The notes beneath the pieces were generated by a model. It saw only the letters and a program-made list of their open reading frames with translations, was not told the origin of the DNA and did no database searches. Position numbers and translations under genes: made by a program. Positions 33,536-41,731 of a stretch of 64,000 bases of DNA are shown piece by piece. Position 1 is the stretch's first letter. Each line of letters starts with the position of its first letter. The DNA comes from Pseudomonadales bacterium (GTDB lineage: Bacteria; Pseudomonadota; Gammaproteobacteria; Pseudomonadales; Azotimanducaceae): assembly GCA_022825925.1 (NCBI GenBank), contig JAJDVW010000049.1:1-64000 (forward strand). The letters run 5' to 3'.

Positions 33536-34363
33536 TCAGACCTCCACGCCGTCGAAGCACCCGAGGATCCGCTCCGTCCGTTCGCGGATGCCCTCCGCCA
33601 GCGCCGCGTGCGTGAAGATGAAGGGCTTGTTCTTGCGAATCCCGTCGAGGACCTGCTCGCCGACGACGTTCGGGTCGAGGCCCTCCGTCGCGAAGCGCCG
33701 CTCGATCTCCTCGCGTTCATCGCCTTCCACCATCCCGCTCGACTGTTTTGCGAACGCGGCCGGGCGATTGCGTGCCGACTTCAGGATGCGGGTGTCGATC
33801 ATGCCCGGGCACAGCGCCGAGACGCCGATGTCGTGGGGAGCGAGGTCCTCCCGGGCGGACTCCGAGATGGCGACGACCGCGTACTTGGAGGCGGCATAGA
33901 TCGACATGCGCGGACCCGTCCAGAGCCCGAGGATGGATGCCGTGTTGACGACGTGTCCACCCCGGCCCCCGGCCTTGATGATGGGCACGTAGGCCCGCAT
34001 GCCGTTGACGACGCCCTCCAGGTTCACGCCGAGCACCCAGTCCCAGTCGTCTTCGCTCGTCTCGTCGATCGGGCCGCCCGCCGCGACGCCGGCGTTGTTG
34101 CAGACGATGTCGACGCGTCCGTAGTGGTCGCGGACGGCCGCTGCCACGTCCTGTACCTGCCGGCGGTCGCTGACGTCGCAGACAAAGGGCTGGACGTCGA
34201 CGTTGGCGGTTTCGAAGGCGGCGCGGGCGCCGCTCAGCGCCCGTTCCTCGATGTCGAGCATCGCGACGTGTACGCCGGCGCCGGTCAACGCACGGACGAT
34301 GCCGAGCCCTATTCCGGAGGCCGCTCCGGTGACCGCCGCCACCCGGTTCTGTACGTCCTGCAT
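33536..34363 (-). CDS. short-chain dehydrogenase/reductase (SDR)
   Basis: A 275-residue classical SDR oxidoreductase with TGAASGIG at the nucleotide-binding turn, NNAG, the catalytic serine in NTASILG and the YxxxK pair in YAASKYAVVA. The acidic residue after strand two (MLDIEE) suggests a preference for NAD(H). The substrate is unknown. GGGAGAA precedes the ATG at 34363. It is divergent from the enoyl-CoA hydratase gene across 426 bp, and the pair could act on the same acyl chain. Confidence 0.85.
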   Translation of the reverse strand: MQDVQNRVAAVTGAASGIGLGIVRALTGAGVHVAMLDIEERALSGARAAFETANVDVQPFVCDVSDRRQVQDVAAAVRDHYGRVDIVCNNAGVAAGGPIDETSEDDWDWVLGVNLEGVVNGMRAYVPIIKAGGRGGHVVNTASILGLWTGPRMSIYAASKYAVVAISESAREDLAPHDIGVSALCPGMIDTRILKSARNRPAAFAKQSSGMVEGDEREEIERRFATEGLDPNVVGEQVLDGIRKNKPFIFTHAALAEGIRERTERILGCFDGVEV

Positions 34364-34789
34364 GCCGTTGTTCTCCCGTGGGTCGGCGCGGAGCGTCCAT
34401 GGTGCCGGAAAACCAGCGGCGAGGACATGCCGGGCACCCTTGCCGGGCACCCCTTGCCGGGCGCCCATCCTGCCGCTGGCCCGCGCAATGCAGCGTGCGG
34501 CGGCAGCCGGTCCTGGATGGTTGACCGTAGGTGGAGTCGGTACCATGCGGCGCTTCCTGGGGAGGAGCGGAAACGATGGCGGAAGCACGTGGAGCCGCTC
34601 GAGCAGTACGTGTCGGCCGACCGCTACGGTGCACCGGTCCTGCCGCCGAGCATGGTGGTGCGGGCCCTCACGGCGTACCACAACACCATGCTGCAGGACT
34701 GGCCGAGCCTGGGAGTGGGCTGTGAGGAAGTGGGTAGCGAGCGTGCTCGTGAGAGACTTCGCCCCCCCGATTCCCCGAAGGAGAGTCCC
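34364..34789. other. 426-bp divergent intergenic region with short tandem repeat and coding-like fragment
   Basis: Between the SDR and hydratase genes there is a tandem run of three 12-bp units TGCCGGGCACCC (34428-34439, 34441-34452) and TGCCGGGCGCCC (34455-34466). Farther right, about 34570-34730, the plus frame of the hydratase gene reads KRWRKHVEPLEQYVSADR, then VVRALTAYHNTMLQDWPSLG without a stop. This looks like a gene remnant, but I do not recognise the family. AAGGAGAG at 34778-34785 is the ribosome site of the hydratase. Confidence 0.5.
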
Positions 34790-35572
34790 ATGCCCTACGT
34801 CACCTACGAAAAACGCGGCCACCTCGCGATCATCACCCTGAATCGTCCCGAACGCATGAACGCGCTGGGGCAAGAGCTCTCGGCGGACCTGCGGGAGGCG
34901 GAGGCCGAGTTCGCCCGCGACGACGACGTGTGGGTGGGCATCTACACCGGTGCCGGCGACCGGGCGTTCTGCGCGGGGCTCGATCTCAAGGAGGCGGCGG
35001 AGCGGGGCGGCAGCGTGGCCACGGGCAGCGGCTCGTCGACCAGTCCGATCTCCCGCTTCGAGCGGATCGCCCCGGACCATGGCAAGGTGACCATTGCGGC
35101 CATCAACGGCGCGGCCTACGGCGGCGGACTCGAGATGGCGCTCACGTGCGACATGCGCATCTGTTCCGGGAACGCGCGCATGGCGCTGGCGGAAGTGAAG
35201 GTCGGGCTGTGCCCCCCGGGCGGATCGTTCAACCTGCCGCGCCTCGTGGGCCTGTCGAACGCCATGTGGCTGCTGCTTTCGGGTGAGCCGGTGGACGCGG
35301 AAGAGGCGCTCCGCATGGGTCTCGTGACGCGCGTCGTCTCTTCTGCCGACCTGCTCGGCAGCGCCGTCGAGATGGGCGAGACCATCGCGGCGAACGCGCC
35401 GCTGGCCGTGCGCGCCACGCGCAAGCTCGCCCACCTCGGCATCGAGATGCCCCGCGACTACGCGCGGCGCATGGGGGCGATGCTGATCGAATCGGTGTGG
35501 TCCTCCGAAGATGCGGTGGAAGGCGCCCGGGCGTTCGCCGAGCGGCGACCGCCGGATTGGCGGATGCGCTGA
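34790..35572 (+). CDS. enoyl-CoA hydratase/isomerase (crotonase) family protein
   Basis: A 260-residue crotonase-fold enzyme of beta-oxidation type. The oxyanion hole segment AGLDLKEAAERGG and the glycine-rich NGAAYGGGLEMALTCDMRIC are present; glutamates equivalent to the two catalytic residues are seen in GGGLEMAL and LAEVKVGLCPPGGS. The latter differs from the usual PEVKLGLIPGAGG, so a hydratase role is likely but not certain. A perfect ribosome site (AAGGAGAG) precedes ATG 34790. CoA ligase and PhyH genes elsewhere in the window could supply its substrates. Confidence 0.85.
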   Translation: MPYVTYEKRGHLAIITLNRPERMNALGQELSADLREAEAEFARDDDVWVGIYTGAGDRAFCAGLDLKEAAERGGSVATGSGSSTSPISRFERIAPDHGKVTIAAINGAAYGGGLEMALTCDMRICSGNARMALAEVKVGLCPPGGSFNLPRLVGLSNAMWLLLSGEPVDAEEALRMGLVTRVVSSADLLGSAVEMGETIAANAPLAVRATRKLAHLGIEMPRDYARRMGAMLIESVWSSEDAVEGARAFAERRPPDWRMR

Positions 35573-35723
35573 GGCGAACGGGTCGCGGAGTGCCCGGGCG
35601 CCGGGCGGGGTTCCGCCATCTCCCGGGGTTGCGCGCCCGCCGGAAATCGCCCGACATGGCGGGGACTCGGCGGCGGGCCGGGGGGCGCGCAATGAAAGCG
35701 GGCCGGCCGTGCGGGATGGAGGT

Positions 35724-35755
35724 TCCGGCGGCCGCCCGGGCGGGCAGCCGCCGGA
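35724..35755 (+). terminator. GC-rich hairpin downstream of enoyl-CoA hydratase
   Basis: TCCGGCGGC (35724-35732) pairs with GCCGCCGGA (35747-35755), nine perfect pairs around a 14-nt loop that itself contains GCCCGGGCGGGC. It lies 150 bp after the hydratase stop in a 273-bp convergent space that holds no recognisable gene. No T run follows, so it could also be a folded repeat. Confidence 0.35.
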
Positions 35756-35845
35756 GGCTTGCATGGAAGTACGCATCCGCCGAAGGGGGGAACGCCAACA
35801 CTTCCTTACGCGTCGGCGGCCGAGGGAGCTTCCCCGGCTGAACTC

Positions 35846-36250
35846 CTAGAACCAGATCCCGTACAGCAGCGCGACCACGGTCACGACGTACAGCAACCAG
35901 GTGAGGAGGTTCCCGGCTGCGCGGGTGACCGGTACACCCTCGATGATCTGCTGGATGCCATGGGCCTGGAGGATGCGCGCGACGAACAGGCCTCCGCCGA
36001 CGGTGTGCAGGAACCAGTGCGGGAACTGCAGCAGCGCCAGCAGCCCCAGGCCGATCAGGAGTCCGGGGACGTACTCGATGTTGTTGCCGTGCGCGCGGAT
36101 GGCCCTTTCGAGCTTGGGGTCGTCCCCTGTGCCCACGCCAACCCCGGCCTTGATGCGCATCCGGGACACGTTGATCCCGAGGAACAGCATGAGGCCGAGG
36201 TTGAGCGCCGTCCAGAGGACGACGGGATAGAGAGCGCCTTCGTTCATCAT
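35846..36250 (-). CDS. MAPEG family membrane protein
   Basis: A 134-residue inner-membrane protein with four hydrophobic segments. The loop after the first segment ends in RIKAGVGVGTGDDPKLERAIRAHGNNIEYVPGLLI, the hallmark of bacterial MAPEG proteins (relatives of microsomal glutathione transferase), including the conserved RAHGNN.EY. Glutathione-dependent detoxification is the family role. GGAG lies eight bases before the tandem ATG ATG at 36250. Confidence 0.85.
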   Translation of the reverse strand: MMNEGALYPVVLWTALNLGLMLFLGINVSRMRIKAGVGVGTGDDPKLERAIRAHGNNIEYVPGLLIGLGLLALLQFPHWFLHTVGGGLFVARILQAHGIQQIIEGVPVTRAAGNLLTWLLYVVTVVALLYGIWF

Positions 36251-36302
36251 GTCCTGGTCTCCTTTACGAGATGGGGTGGGTCGAATCGCTGGAAACTGGT
36301 GA

Positions 36303-37706
36303 TCATAGGGGCGGCCGGCGGTGCGCCCATGGCCGGGCCCGCTCGAAGGTGGCCGCCGCGCGCAGGACATCCGCGTCCGCGCCGCGTCGGCCGACGATCT
36401 GCAGCCCGACCGGGAGGCCGTCCGGCGTGAACCCGCAGGGCACGCTCGCGGCGGGCTGTCCGCTCATGTTGAACGGATAGGAGAACTCGGCCCAGCGGAT
36501 CCAGTCCCAGGGGTGTGCCGGCCAGTGGGCGGGCTCGATGCGTTCGGGCGGGAACGCGGCCACGGAGACCGCCGGGGTGAGGAGCACGTCCCACTCCGCC
36601 ATGAAGCGGTGCATCCGCTCCACGTAGGCGAGCTTGCGCCCCCGCATGGCGAGGTACGCGTCCGCCGAGTGTCCCATCCCGTCGCGGATGCAGGCGACGA
36701 GACCCGGGTCCATGCGGTTCTCCCACTCCTCGAGCAGCGATGCCAGGGGCGCCTCGTGCACCGCCCAGAAGAACCGGCCGATCTCGGGCCCGTCCGCGCC
36801 CCACTCGGGGACGACCTCGTCGACCCGGCAACCGAACGACTCGAAGGCGGATGCGGCGGCCCGCACCGGCTCGGCGACTTCCGGGTCCACCCGCGCGTGT
36901 CCCAGGTCCGGGCTGAACGCGATGCGCAGGCCTTCGACATCCGCGTCCAGACCCGCCAGGTAGTCGGTGCGGGGCCCGGTCAGGCTCGTGTGATCGAACG
37001 GATGCGCCCCGGCGGTGGCGTTCAGGAACAGCGCGGCGTCCGCCACCGTCCGCACGATCGGTCCGATGTGGGAGACGTTGTCGTTGTTGCGCACGGGCAC
37101 GTGGGGGATCACGCCCCACGTCGGCTTCAGCCCGAAAACGCCGCAGAAGTGCGACGGCATGCGGATGGAGCCGGCGCCGTCGGAGCCCTGGTGCAGCGGC
37201 CCGAAACCGGCGGCCGCCGCGGCCGCGGCGCCGGTGGAAGACCCGCCGGCGTTGAGGCCGTGCTGCCAGGGATTGTGCGTGATGCCGGTCAGCGGGCTTC
37301 GGCTGATGCCGGTCCAGCCGAACTCGGGCGTGGTGGTCTTGCCGAGGATGACGGCGCCGGCGGCCTTCAGCCGGGCGGTGACCGGCGCGTCAACCTCGGC
37401 GACCTGTCCCGCCTGCGTGCGGGAACCCAGCATGAGCGGCTGTCCCGCGAGCTGGTGGAGGTCCTTGATCGTGACGGGTACGCCGTGCAGCGGCCCGAGG
37501 GCGTCGCCGAGGGTCAGGGCGGCCTCGGCGGACCGCGCCATGTCCAGGGCGAGGTCGGGGGCGAGGTGCGCGAAGGCGTTGACGCGGCCGTCGTGGCGCT
37601 CGATCCGCTCCAGCACGGCGCGGACGACCTCCACGGGGGAGACGTCCCGGGCGCGGATGCGCGCGGCCAGTTCGGTGGCCGAAGCGAAGCAGAGCTCTTC
37701 GGTCAT
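36303..37706 (-). CDS. amidase (amidase signature family)
   Basis: A 467-residue amidase with the Ser-cisSer-Lys catalytic system: Lys in GVPVTIKDL, the glycine/serine-rich GGSSTGAAAAAAAG and GSDGAGSIRMPSHFCGVFGLKPT carrying the nucleophilic serine. It would hydrolyse an amide bond of unknown substrate in the cytoplasm. The start MTEELCFASATEL (37706) is the usual N terminus; the open frame runs farther upstream as an arginine/serine-rich shadow. It ends about 50 bp from the MAPEG start and could be upstream in the same transcript. Confidence 0.9.
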   Translation of the reverse strand: MTEELCFASATELAARIRARDVSPVEVVRAVLERIERHDGRVNAFAHLAPDLALDMARSAEAALTLGDALGPLHGVPVTIKDLHQLAGQPLMLGSRTQAGQVAEVDAPVTARLKAAGAVILGKTTTPEFGWTGISRSPLTGITHNPWQHGLNAGGSSTGAAAAAAAGFGPLHQGSDGAGSIRMPSHFCGVFGLKPTWGVIPHVPVRNNDNVSHIGPIVRTVADAALFLNATAGAHPFDHTSLTGPRTDYLAGLDADVEGLRIAFSPDLGHARVDPEVAEPVRAAASAFESFGCRVDEVVPEWGADGPEIGRFFWAVHEAPLASLLEEWENRMDPGLVACIRDGMGHSADAYLAMRGRKLAYVERMHRFMAEWDVLLTPAVSVAAFPPERIEPAHWPAHPWDWIRWAEFSYPFNMSGQPAASVPCGFTPDGLPVGLQIVGRRGADADVLRAAATFERARPWAHRRPPL

Positions 37707-37743
37707 CGGATCACGCCGGGAGAGCGGGCGCCGGGAAAGGCGG

Positions 37744-37980
37744 TCAACGGTCGAGGCCGGCGATCTCGCGCTCGAGCTGGTTCTTCGGGTCCGTGACGAT
37801 GGCCTCGAGCGCGCGCACCCGCTCCTCGAGGCTACCGTTGCCCTCGAGGGCAGCGAGGCGGGCTTCGAGATCGTCCACCCGCGCCCCGCCGGACGTGGAC
37901 CGGGACTTGGCATGGATGCGATAGCCCTCGAGCAGGCAGCCGCATACCACGGCGATGGCGACGAAGGTCCAGAATCCCAT
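37744..37980 (-). CDS. small membrane-anchored coiled-coil protein, PspB-like
   Basis: A 78-residue protein with one N-terminal membrane segment (MGFWTFVAIAVVCGCLLEGY), a basic stretch, then heptad-like DLEARLAALEGNGSLEERVRALEAIVTD ending in NQLEREIAGLDR. Length and layout match the PspB-like envelope-stress proteins of gammaproteobacteria. GGAGAG precedes the ATG at 37980. It lies 37 bp upstream of the amidase. No PspA or PspC gene is nearby, so the name is by resemblance only. Confidence 0.65.
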   Translation of the reverse strand: MGFWTFVAIAVVCGCLLEGYRIHAKSRSTSGGARVDDLEARLAALEGNGSLEERVRALEAIVTDPKNQLEREIAGLDR

Positions 37981-38103
37981 GTGCGCTCTCCGAGTCCTCG
38001 TCATCCGATCATAGTGCAAGCGGCGGGCAGGACGCACCGCGACGAGACGGTTGTTCGTGCAACTGAGCGTTGTGACGCCGCGCGCGCACCGGCCATGGGG
38101 CGC

Positions 38104-38109
38104 TATAGT
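38104..38109 (+). promoter_or_regulatory. -10 element for a probably leaderless DUF4003 transcript
   Basis: TATAGT (38104-38109) lies six bases upstream of the ATG at 38116, which would place transcription initiation at or next to the start codon. No convincing -35 hexamer stands 16-18 bp upstream, and there is no Shine-Dalgarno sequence. This spacing suggests a leaderless mRNA. Confidence 0.4.
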
Positions 38110-38115
38110 CGGGCC

Positions 38116-39099
38116 ATGACTACGGAACCCGACCCGGTCGCGTCCTACCTCGCGACCCTGGAGCACCTGAAGTCGCGCAAGCGCTGGTCGACCAGCCTGC
38201 CGACGGTGCGCTACGCCGCGCTGGCGCTCGGCCCGGGCGGGCCAGATGTGGACCTCGACCGCCTCGAGCGTGCCACGGACACGTTGCGCACGGGCGCTGG
38301 CTGGACCAGCCCGCTGCGTTCCGAGGTCCGCCACGTCATCGCCGCGATGATCGTACGCGAGGGACTGGACCCGGAAACGGTCCGTGACCGCGTCCTCGAG
38401 ACGCGGGCCGCGTTCAAGGGCCACGGTATCCCGAGGGGCATGCCCGGGTCGACGTTCGCCGCGCTCGTACTCGCGATGCGCGCGGACGGAGGCCCGGTCC
38501 CGGACCGGCAGCTCGAGCGGCTCGCGCGCATCTATCGGCACTGGCGGTCCGCGCACTTCTGGCTGACGGGGGCGGACGACCTGCCGGCGGCGGCCGTGCA
38601 TGCCGCTGGCGACCGCGAGGTGGACATGCTCGCCGCGGACGTGGAGCGCGCCTATGCCCGGCTGGTCGAGGCCGGCTTTCGCCGCGGCGGCCCGCTGCAG
38701 TTGGTGTCGCACCTGGTGACGGTGGACAGCCGGGGCGTGGAGACGGGGGTGGAGCGGTTCCGGCGCATCGCGGAGCGCATGCAACGGTCGGACCGGAAGG
38801 TTCGAGCGGGCCGCTACGACGAGGTGGCGCTGCTCGCGCTGACCGAAGAGGACCCCGCGACGCTGGTCGAGCGCGTGCTGGAGCACCGGGAGCGACTGCG
38901 CGCGGCCAAGCCGCGGCCGGGGAAGGACCTCGCGTTCTCCCTCGCGGCGGGCATCGCCCTGGCGGCAGACGAGGCCCACGCGGCCGAGCGGGGCGCCGGA
39001 GACCTCGCCGCGCTGCACTCCCTGCAGGGGATCCTCAATGCGCGCCATGCCGCGGTGGCGACTACCGCCGGTGCGGGCGCCGCCGTGGGCCATTCCTGA
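38116..39099 (+). CDS. DUF4003-like protein
   Basis: A 327-residue, mostly helical cytoplasmic protein. The order of features, an N-terminal helix (SYLATLEHLKSRKRWST), a repeated R..IAAMI/FAALVLAMRADGGP core and a histidine/arginine-rich centre (YRHWRSAHFWLTGADD), resembles the DUF4003 family first noted in Bacillus. The family has no known function. No ribosome site is seen; a -10 box six bases before the ATG suggests leaderless translation. The gene ends 15 bp before the second copy of the 22-nt repeat. Confidence 0.6.
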   Translation: MTTEPDPVASYLATLEHLKSRKRWSTSLPTVRYAALALGPGGPDVDLDRLERATDTLRTGAGWTSPLRSEVRHVIAAMIVREGLDPETVRDRVLETRAAFKGHGIPRGMPGSTFAALVLAMRADGGPVPDRQLERLARIYRHWRSAHFWLTGADDLPAAAVHAAGDREVDMLAADVERAYARLVEAGFRRGGPLQLVSHLVTVDSRGVETGVERFRRIAERMQRSDRKVRAGRYDEVALLALTEEDPATLVERVLEHRERLRAAKPRPGKDLAFSLAAGIALAADEAHAAERGAGDLAALHSLQGILNARHAAVATTAGAGAAVGHS

Positions 39100-39114
39100 T
39101 GCAACGCCAGGCGC

Positions 39115-39136
39115 TTGCGCCGCGGAATTGAACGGC
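39115..39136. repeat. 22-nt dispersed repeat, copy 2
   Basis: Identical over 22 bases to 32380-32401. It lies 15 bp after the DUF4003 stop and directly before the truncated metallo-beta-lactamase-fold fragment. As at the first copy, the sequence next to it is a gene broken by an unseen rearrangement. Confidence 0.6.
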
Positions 39137-39137
39137 G

Positions 39138-39321
39138 GTGGGCAAGCCCAGCCACAGCGACGTCGCATGGACCAGCAACTCGCTGGTCGTGATGAACGCG
39201 GAGGACGTCCAGGTCGTCGACTCGCACATCACGCCGCGCATGGCGCGCGAACTGGTCGCGTCCATCGGCGAGATCACGAGCAAGCCGATCATGACCCTCG
39301 TCAACACCCATTTCCACTACG
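39138..39321 (+). pseudogene. metallo-beta-lactamase-fold hydrolase, N-terminal fragment
   Basis: About 60 codons read as the start of an MBL-fold hydrolase: SNSLVVMNAEDVQVVDSHIT, then ITSKPIMTLVNTHFHYG, where intact relatives continue ...NTHxHYDHxxG. The zinc motif HxHxDH is cut after the second histidine, and from about 39322 the sequence belongs to another gene in another frame. The fragment begins just after the 22-nt repeat, and its own start may be lost. Confidence 0.65.
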
Positions 39322-40100
39322 GGCGCCGGCGTGGGCCGGTGGCGGCTTGCGCTGGCGAGCGACGGCATCGCGTTCGACGCGCTTGCTCACATCCGCACCA
39401 CGGACGGTATCCTGACCGCCATGCACGCGACGGTGCCGGCGCTGGGCCGCGTGCACCGGGTGGCGACCTTCAACGCGGCGAGCAACGTGAACCAGCGGAG
39501 CATCCTGCGGCTGGTGAACTGGGGGGACGGGGACGCGCGGGTGCGCGTGCCTGGCGCGGACGACTCCGGCGTGCTTCCGGGGAGCACGGTTCGCCTGGCG
39601 GTGCCGGGCGGTTCCGCGGTGGAGCTGTCGGCCGTCGAGCCGGGTTCGGGCCAAGCGGACGCCATCGAGTCGGGCGCGCTTGGCGACGGCGTCGGCAAGT
39701 GGTGGCTGCGCGTCGAGGCGGACCGCGATGTCGCGGTGTTGAGCCTGCTGTGGAGCCCGATGGGGCGCCTGACGAACCTGTCGCCGGCGGACGGCGCGCG
39801 CGGGTTCGACAACGCCCCGGCGGCGGCGCTGCCGCCGCCGGGGCGGGTGACGCTGGAGCGTGCGGGGGACCGGGAGCTGCGGGGCCGCTGGAGCGCGGTG
39901 CCCGGGGCGCAGTACGCGGTGGACCTGCTGCGCGCGACGGCGCGCGGCAGGAGCACCGCTCGCTGGACGGCTCGACGCGCACATCGTTCCGGTGGGTGAG
40001 CCTGCTGCCGGGGACTTACGCCATCCGCGCCTGCTCGCTGAACGAGGACAGCGCGTGCGGCCCCTGGAGCGCGTTGTCGAACGAGGTCGTGATCGACTGA
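39322..40100 (+). pseudogene. C-terminal fragment of a large secreted surface protein with frameshift
   Basis: The frame from 39322 reads GAGVGRWRLALASDGIAFDA, then ILTAMHATVPALGR, VATFNAASNVNQRSILRLVN and ALGDGVGKWWLRVEADRDVAVLSLL, the style of a repeated C-terminal module found in long secreted proteins of gammaproteobacteria. It leads into a fibronectin-III-like end (RELRGRWSAVPGAQYAVDLL), then shifts frame near 39940-39960 and finishes in the other frame as TSFRWVSLLPGTYAIRACS and WSALSNEVVID at 40100. It is truncated at the front by fusion to the MBL fragment and broken by the frameshift. Confidence 0.6.
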
Positions 40101-40264
40101 CGAGCGGATCGGCCAGCGCCGCGGCCGGCCCGCCCCGTGCGGCGGGCGTGCGAGATCGCCCCATCCAAGGCGCGTCGTTCTCCCACGGGATTTGCGGCGA
40201 TGGTCCATCGCGCGCGCCCCGGCCGGTCCTCGATACTCGCCCGACCCTGTTGCGGACGCGGCGC

Positions 40265-41268
40265 ATGGCGGACGCGGTCAGCCACGACCAGAACTTCAAG
40301 AACCTGATCCTCGACTATCCGCGCGAGGCGCTGGAGTTCTTCGCTCCGGCGGAGGCGCCGGCGCCCGGCGACGCGGTGCGCATTGTGCCGGTGCGCCAGG
40401 AGCAGCTCAAGGAGCGTCTCGGCGACCGCTTCCGGGAGTTGGACGTGCCGCTGCTGGTGATGTGGGACGACGGGCGCCGCCCCCCGATGGTGTTCGCAGT
40501 GGAGGCGGAGTCGGACGCGCGCCGCTTCTCGCAGCGCCGGCTGATCCGCTACTGCCTCGACCTCGCCGACATGTTCGACACCGATCAGGTGATGCCGGTG
40601 GTGGTGTTCCTGCGCTCGGGGGTGGCGCCGGGGCGGCCGACGCTGGGCGCCGGGCGGCGCGCGGTGCTGCGGTTCGAGTACCCGACGTGCGCGTTGGGCG
40701 AGTTGCCGGCGGAGCGCTGGATGGACAGCGACAACGTGGTGGCGGGATCAACCTGCCGAACATGCGCTACCCGGCGGAGCGCAAGGTCGAGGTGTACGCC
40801 GCTGCCGTGCGCGGGCTGCTGGAGCTGGAGCCGGACCCGGACCGGCGCGCGAAGTACGTGGACTTCATCGACATCTATGCCGGGCTCACGGACAATGAGC
40901 GCGAGCGCTACCGGGAGAGCTATCCCGAGGAGAGCAACGTCATGAGGGGAATGGTCCAGCAGGCCCGCGACGAGGGCATCGAGCAGGGGCGCATCGAAAT
41001 GAGGGGACTCGTCCAGCAGGCCCGCGACGAGGGCATCGAGCAGGGCCTCGAGCGAGGTATGGAACAGGGTCTGGAACGCGGCATCGAGCAGGGCCGGGTG
41101 GAGGGCGAGCGCACGGTCCTGGAGCGGCAGTTGCGGCGGCGGTTCGGTCCGCTCTCCCCGGTGGTCGCGGAGAGGCTGCGCGAGGCGTCGGCGGCGGACC
41201 TGGAGACCTGGGCCGAAAACCTGCTCGACGCGCGAACGCCGGACGACGTGTTCGATCCGAGACCCTGA
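40265..41268 (+). pseudogene. Rpn/PD-(D/E)XK family protein with 1-nt deletion and repeat-rich C terminus
   Basis: The N-terminal frame (MADAVSHDQNFKNLILDYP..., with VFAVEAESDARRFSQRRLIRYCLDLADMFDT) is typical of the recombination-promoting nuclease/putative transposase family. Near 40743 the frame shifts: restoring one base (VVA-R-INLPNMRYPAERKVEVY) gives a continuous protein of about 334 residues ending at 41268. The C terminus has a tandem 57-nt duplication (40942-40998 and 40999-41055), more EQGLERG units and a DUF4351-like end (LERQLRRRFGPLSP). The core reads ExE rather than ExK, so activity is doubtful even without the frameshift. Confidence 0.75.
40942..41055 (+). repeat. 57-nt in-frame tandem duplication in the Rpn-like gene
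   Basis: The unit starting ATGAGGGGAATGGTCCAGCA (40942) is repeated nearly perfectly at 40999 and encodes MRGxVQQARDEGIEQGxxE twice. Such repeats in glutamine/glutamate-rich tails expand and contract easily. Shorter EQG units follow to about 41095. Confidence 0.8.
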
Positions 41269-41392
41269 CCGGGTCGGTAAGACACCACGTGCTGTTGGCC
41301 GTGTGCGCCACCGCGCCCCACGGCGTCGGAGTGGCGCCCTGGTCGGCGTGCGGCCCGAGTTGCGGCCCGTACCCGAAGTCGCCCTGCTAACG

Positions 41393-41731
41393 CTAACGCG
41401 GCATCAGCTCAGGGGCGATCGGGGCCCGCCGACCGGACTGCCCGGGAGGATAGTGCTCCGCCAGGTAACCGAGGATGCGGTGCTCCACCTCCGGCGGCAG
41501 TTCCCACAGGTTCTGCGTCTCCTGCATCCAACGGATCATCGCGAGCCAGGTCGCGCGGTCGGCGCGCTGGTGCGTGACCAGCCCGAAGGAGTGGCACGTC
41601 CCGCAGTGGGCGCGCACATCCTGCCAGCCGGGTTGCATGACCAAGCCGGTGCCGGTGTCGATCTCCGCCCCGACAGCGGCGAGGGATAGCGTCAGGGCCG
41701 CTGCCGCGGCGCGAGCCTGGCGGTGCTTCAT
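41393..41731 (-). CDS. c-type cytochrome, sulfite dehydrogenase small subunit-like (SorB-like)
   Basis: A 112-residue periplasmic mono-haem protein. After a signal peptide (MKHRQARAAAAALTLSLAAVGA) the haem site is CGTCH in VRAHCGTCHSFGLVTHQ, with a distal methionine likely in ATWLAMIRWMQ. Its ATG overlaps the stop of the molybdenum subunit gene by four bases, so the two are translationally coupled. It probably takes electrons from sulfite oxidation to the respiratory chain. Confidence 0.8.
   Translation of the reverse strand: MKHRQARAAAAALTLSLAAVGAEIDTGTGLVMQPGWQDVRAHCGTCHSFGLVTHQRADRATWLAMIRWMQETQNLWELPPEVEHRILGYLAEHYPPGQSGRRAPIAPELMPR

Noticed and set aside
35763-35849. A short plus-strand peptide MEVRIRRRGERQHFL...
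   Set aside because: It has no ribosome site, is arginine-rich like random GC-rich frames and overlaps the MAPEG 3' end.
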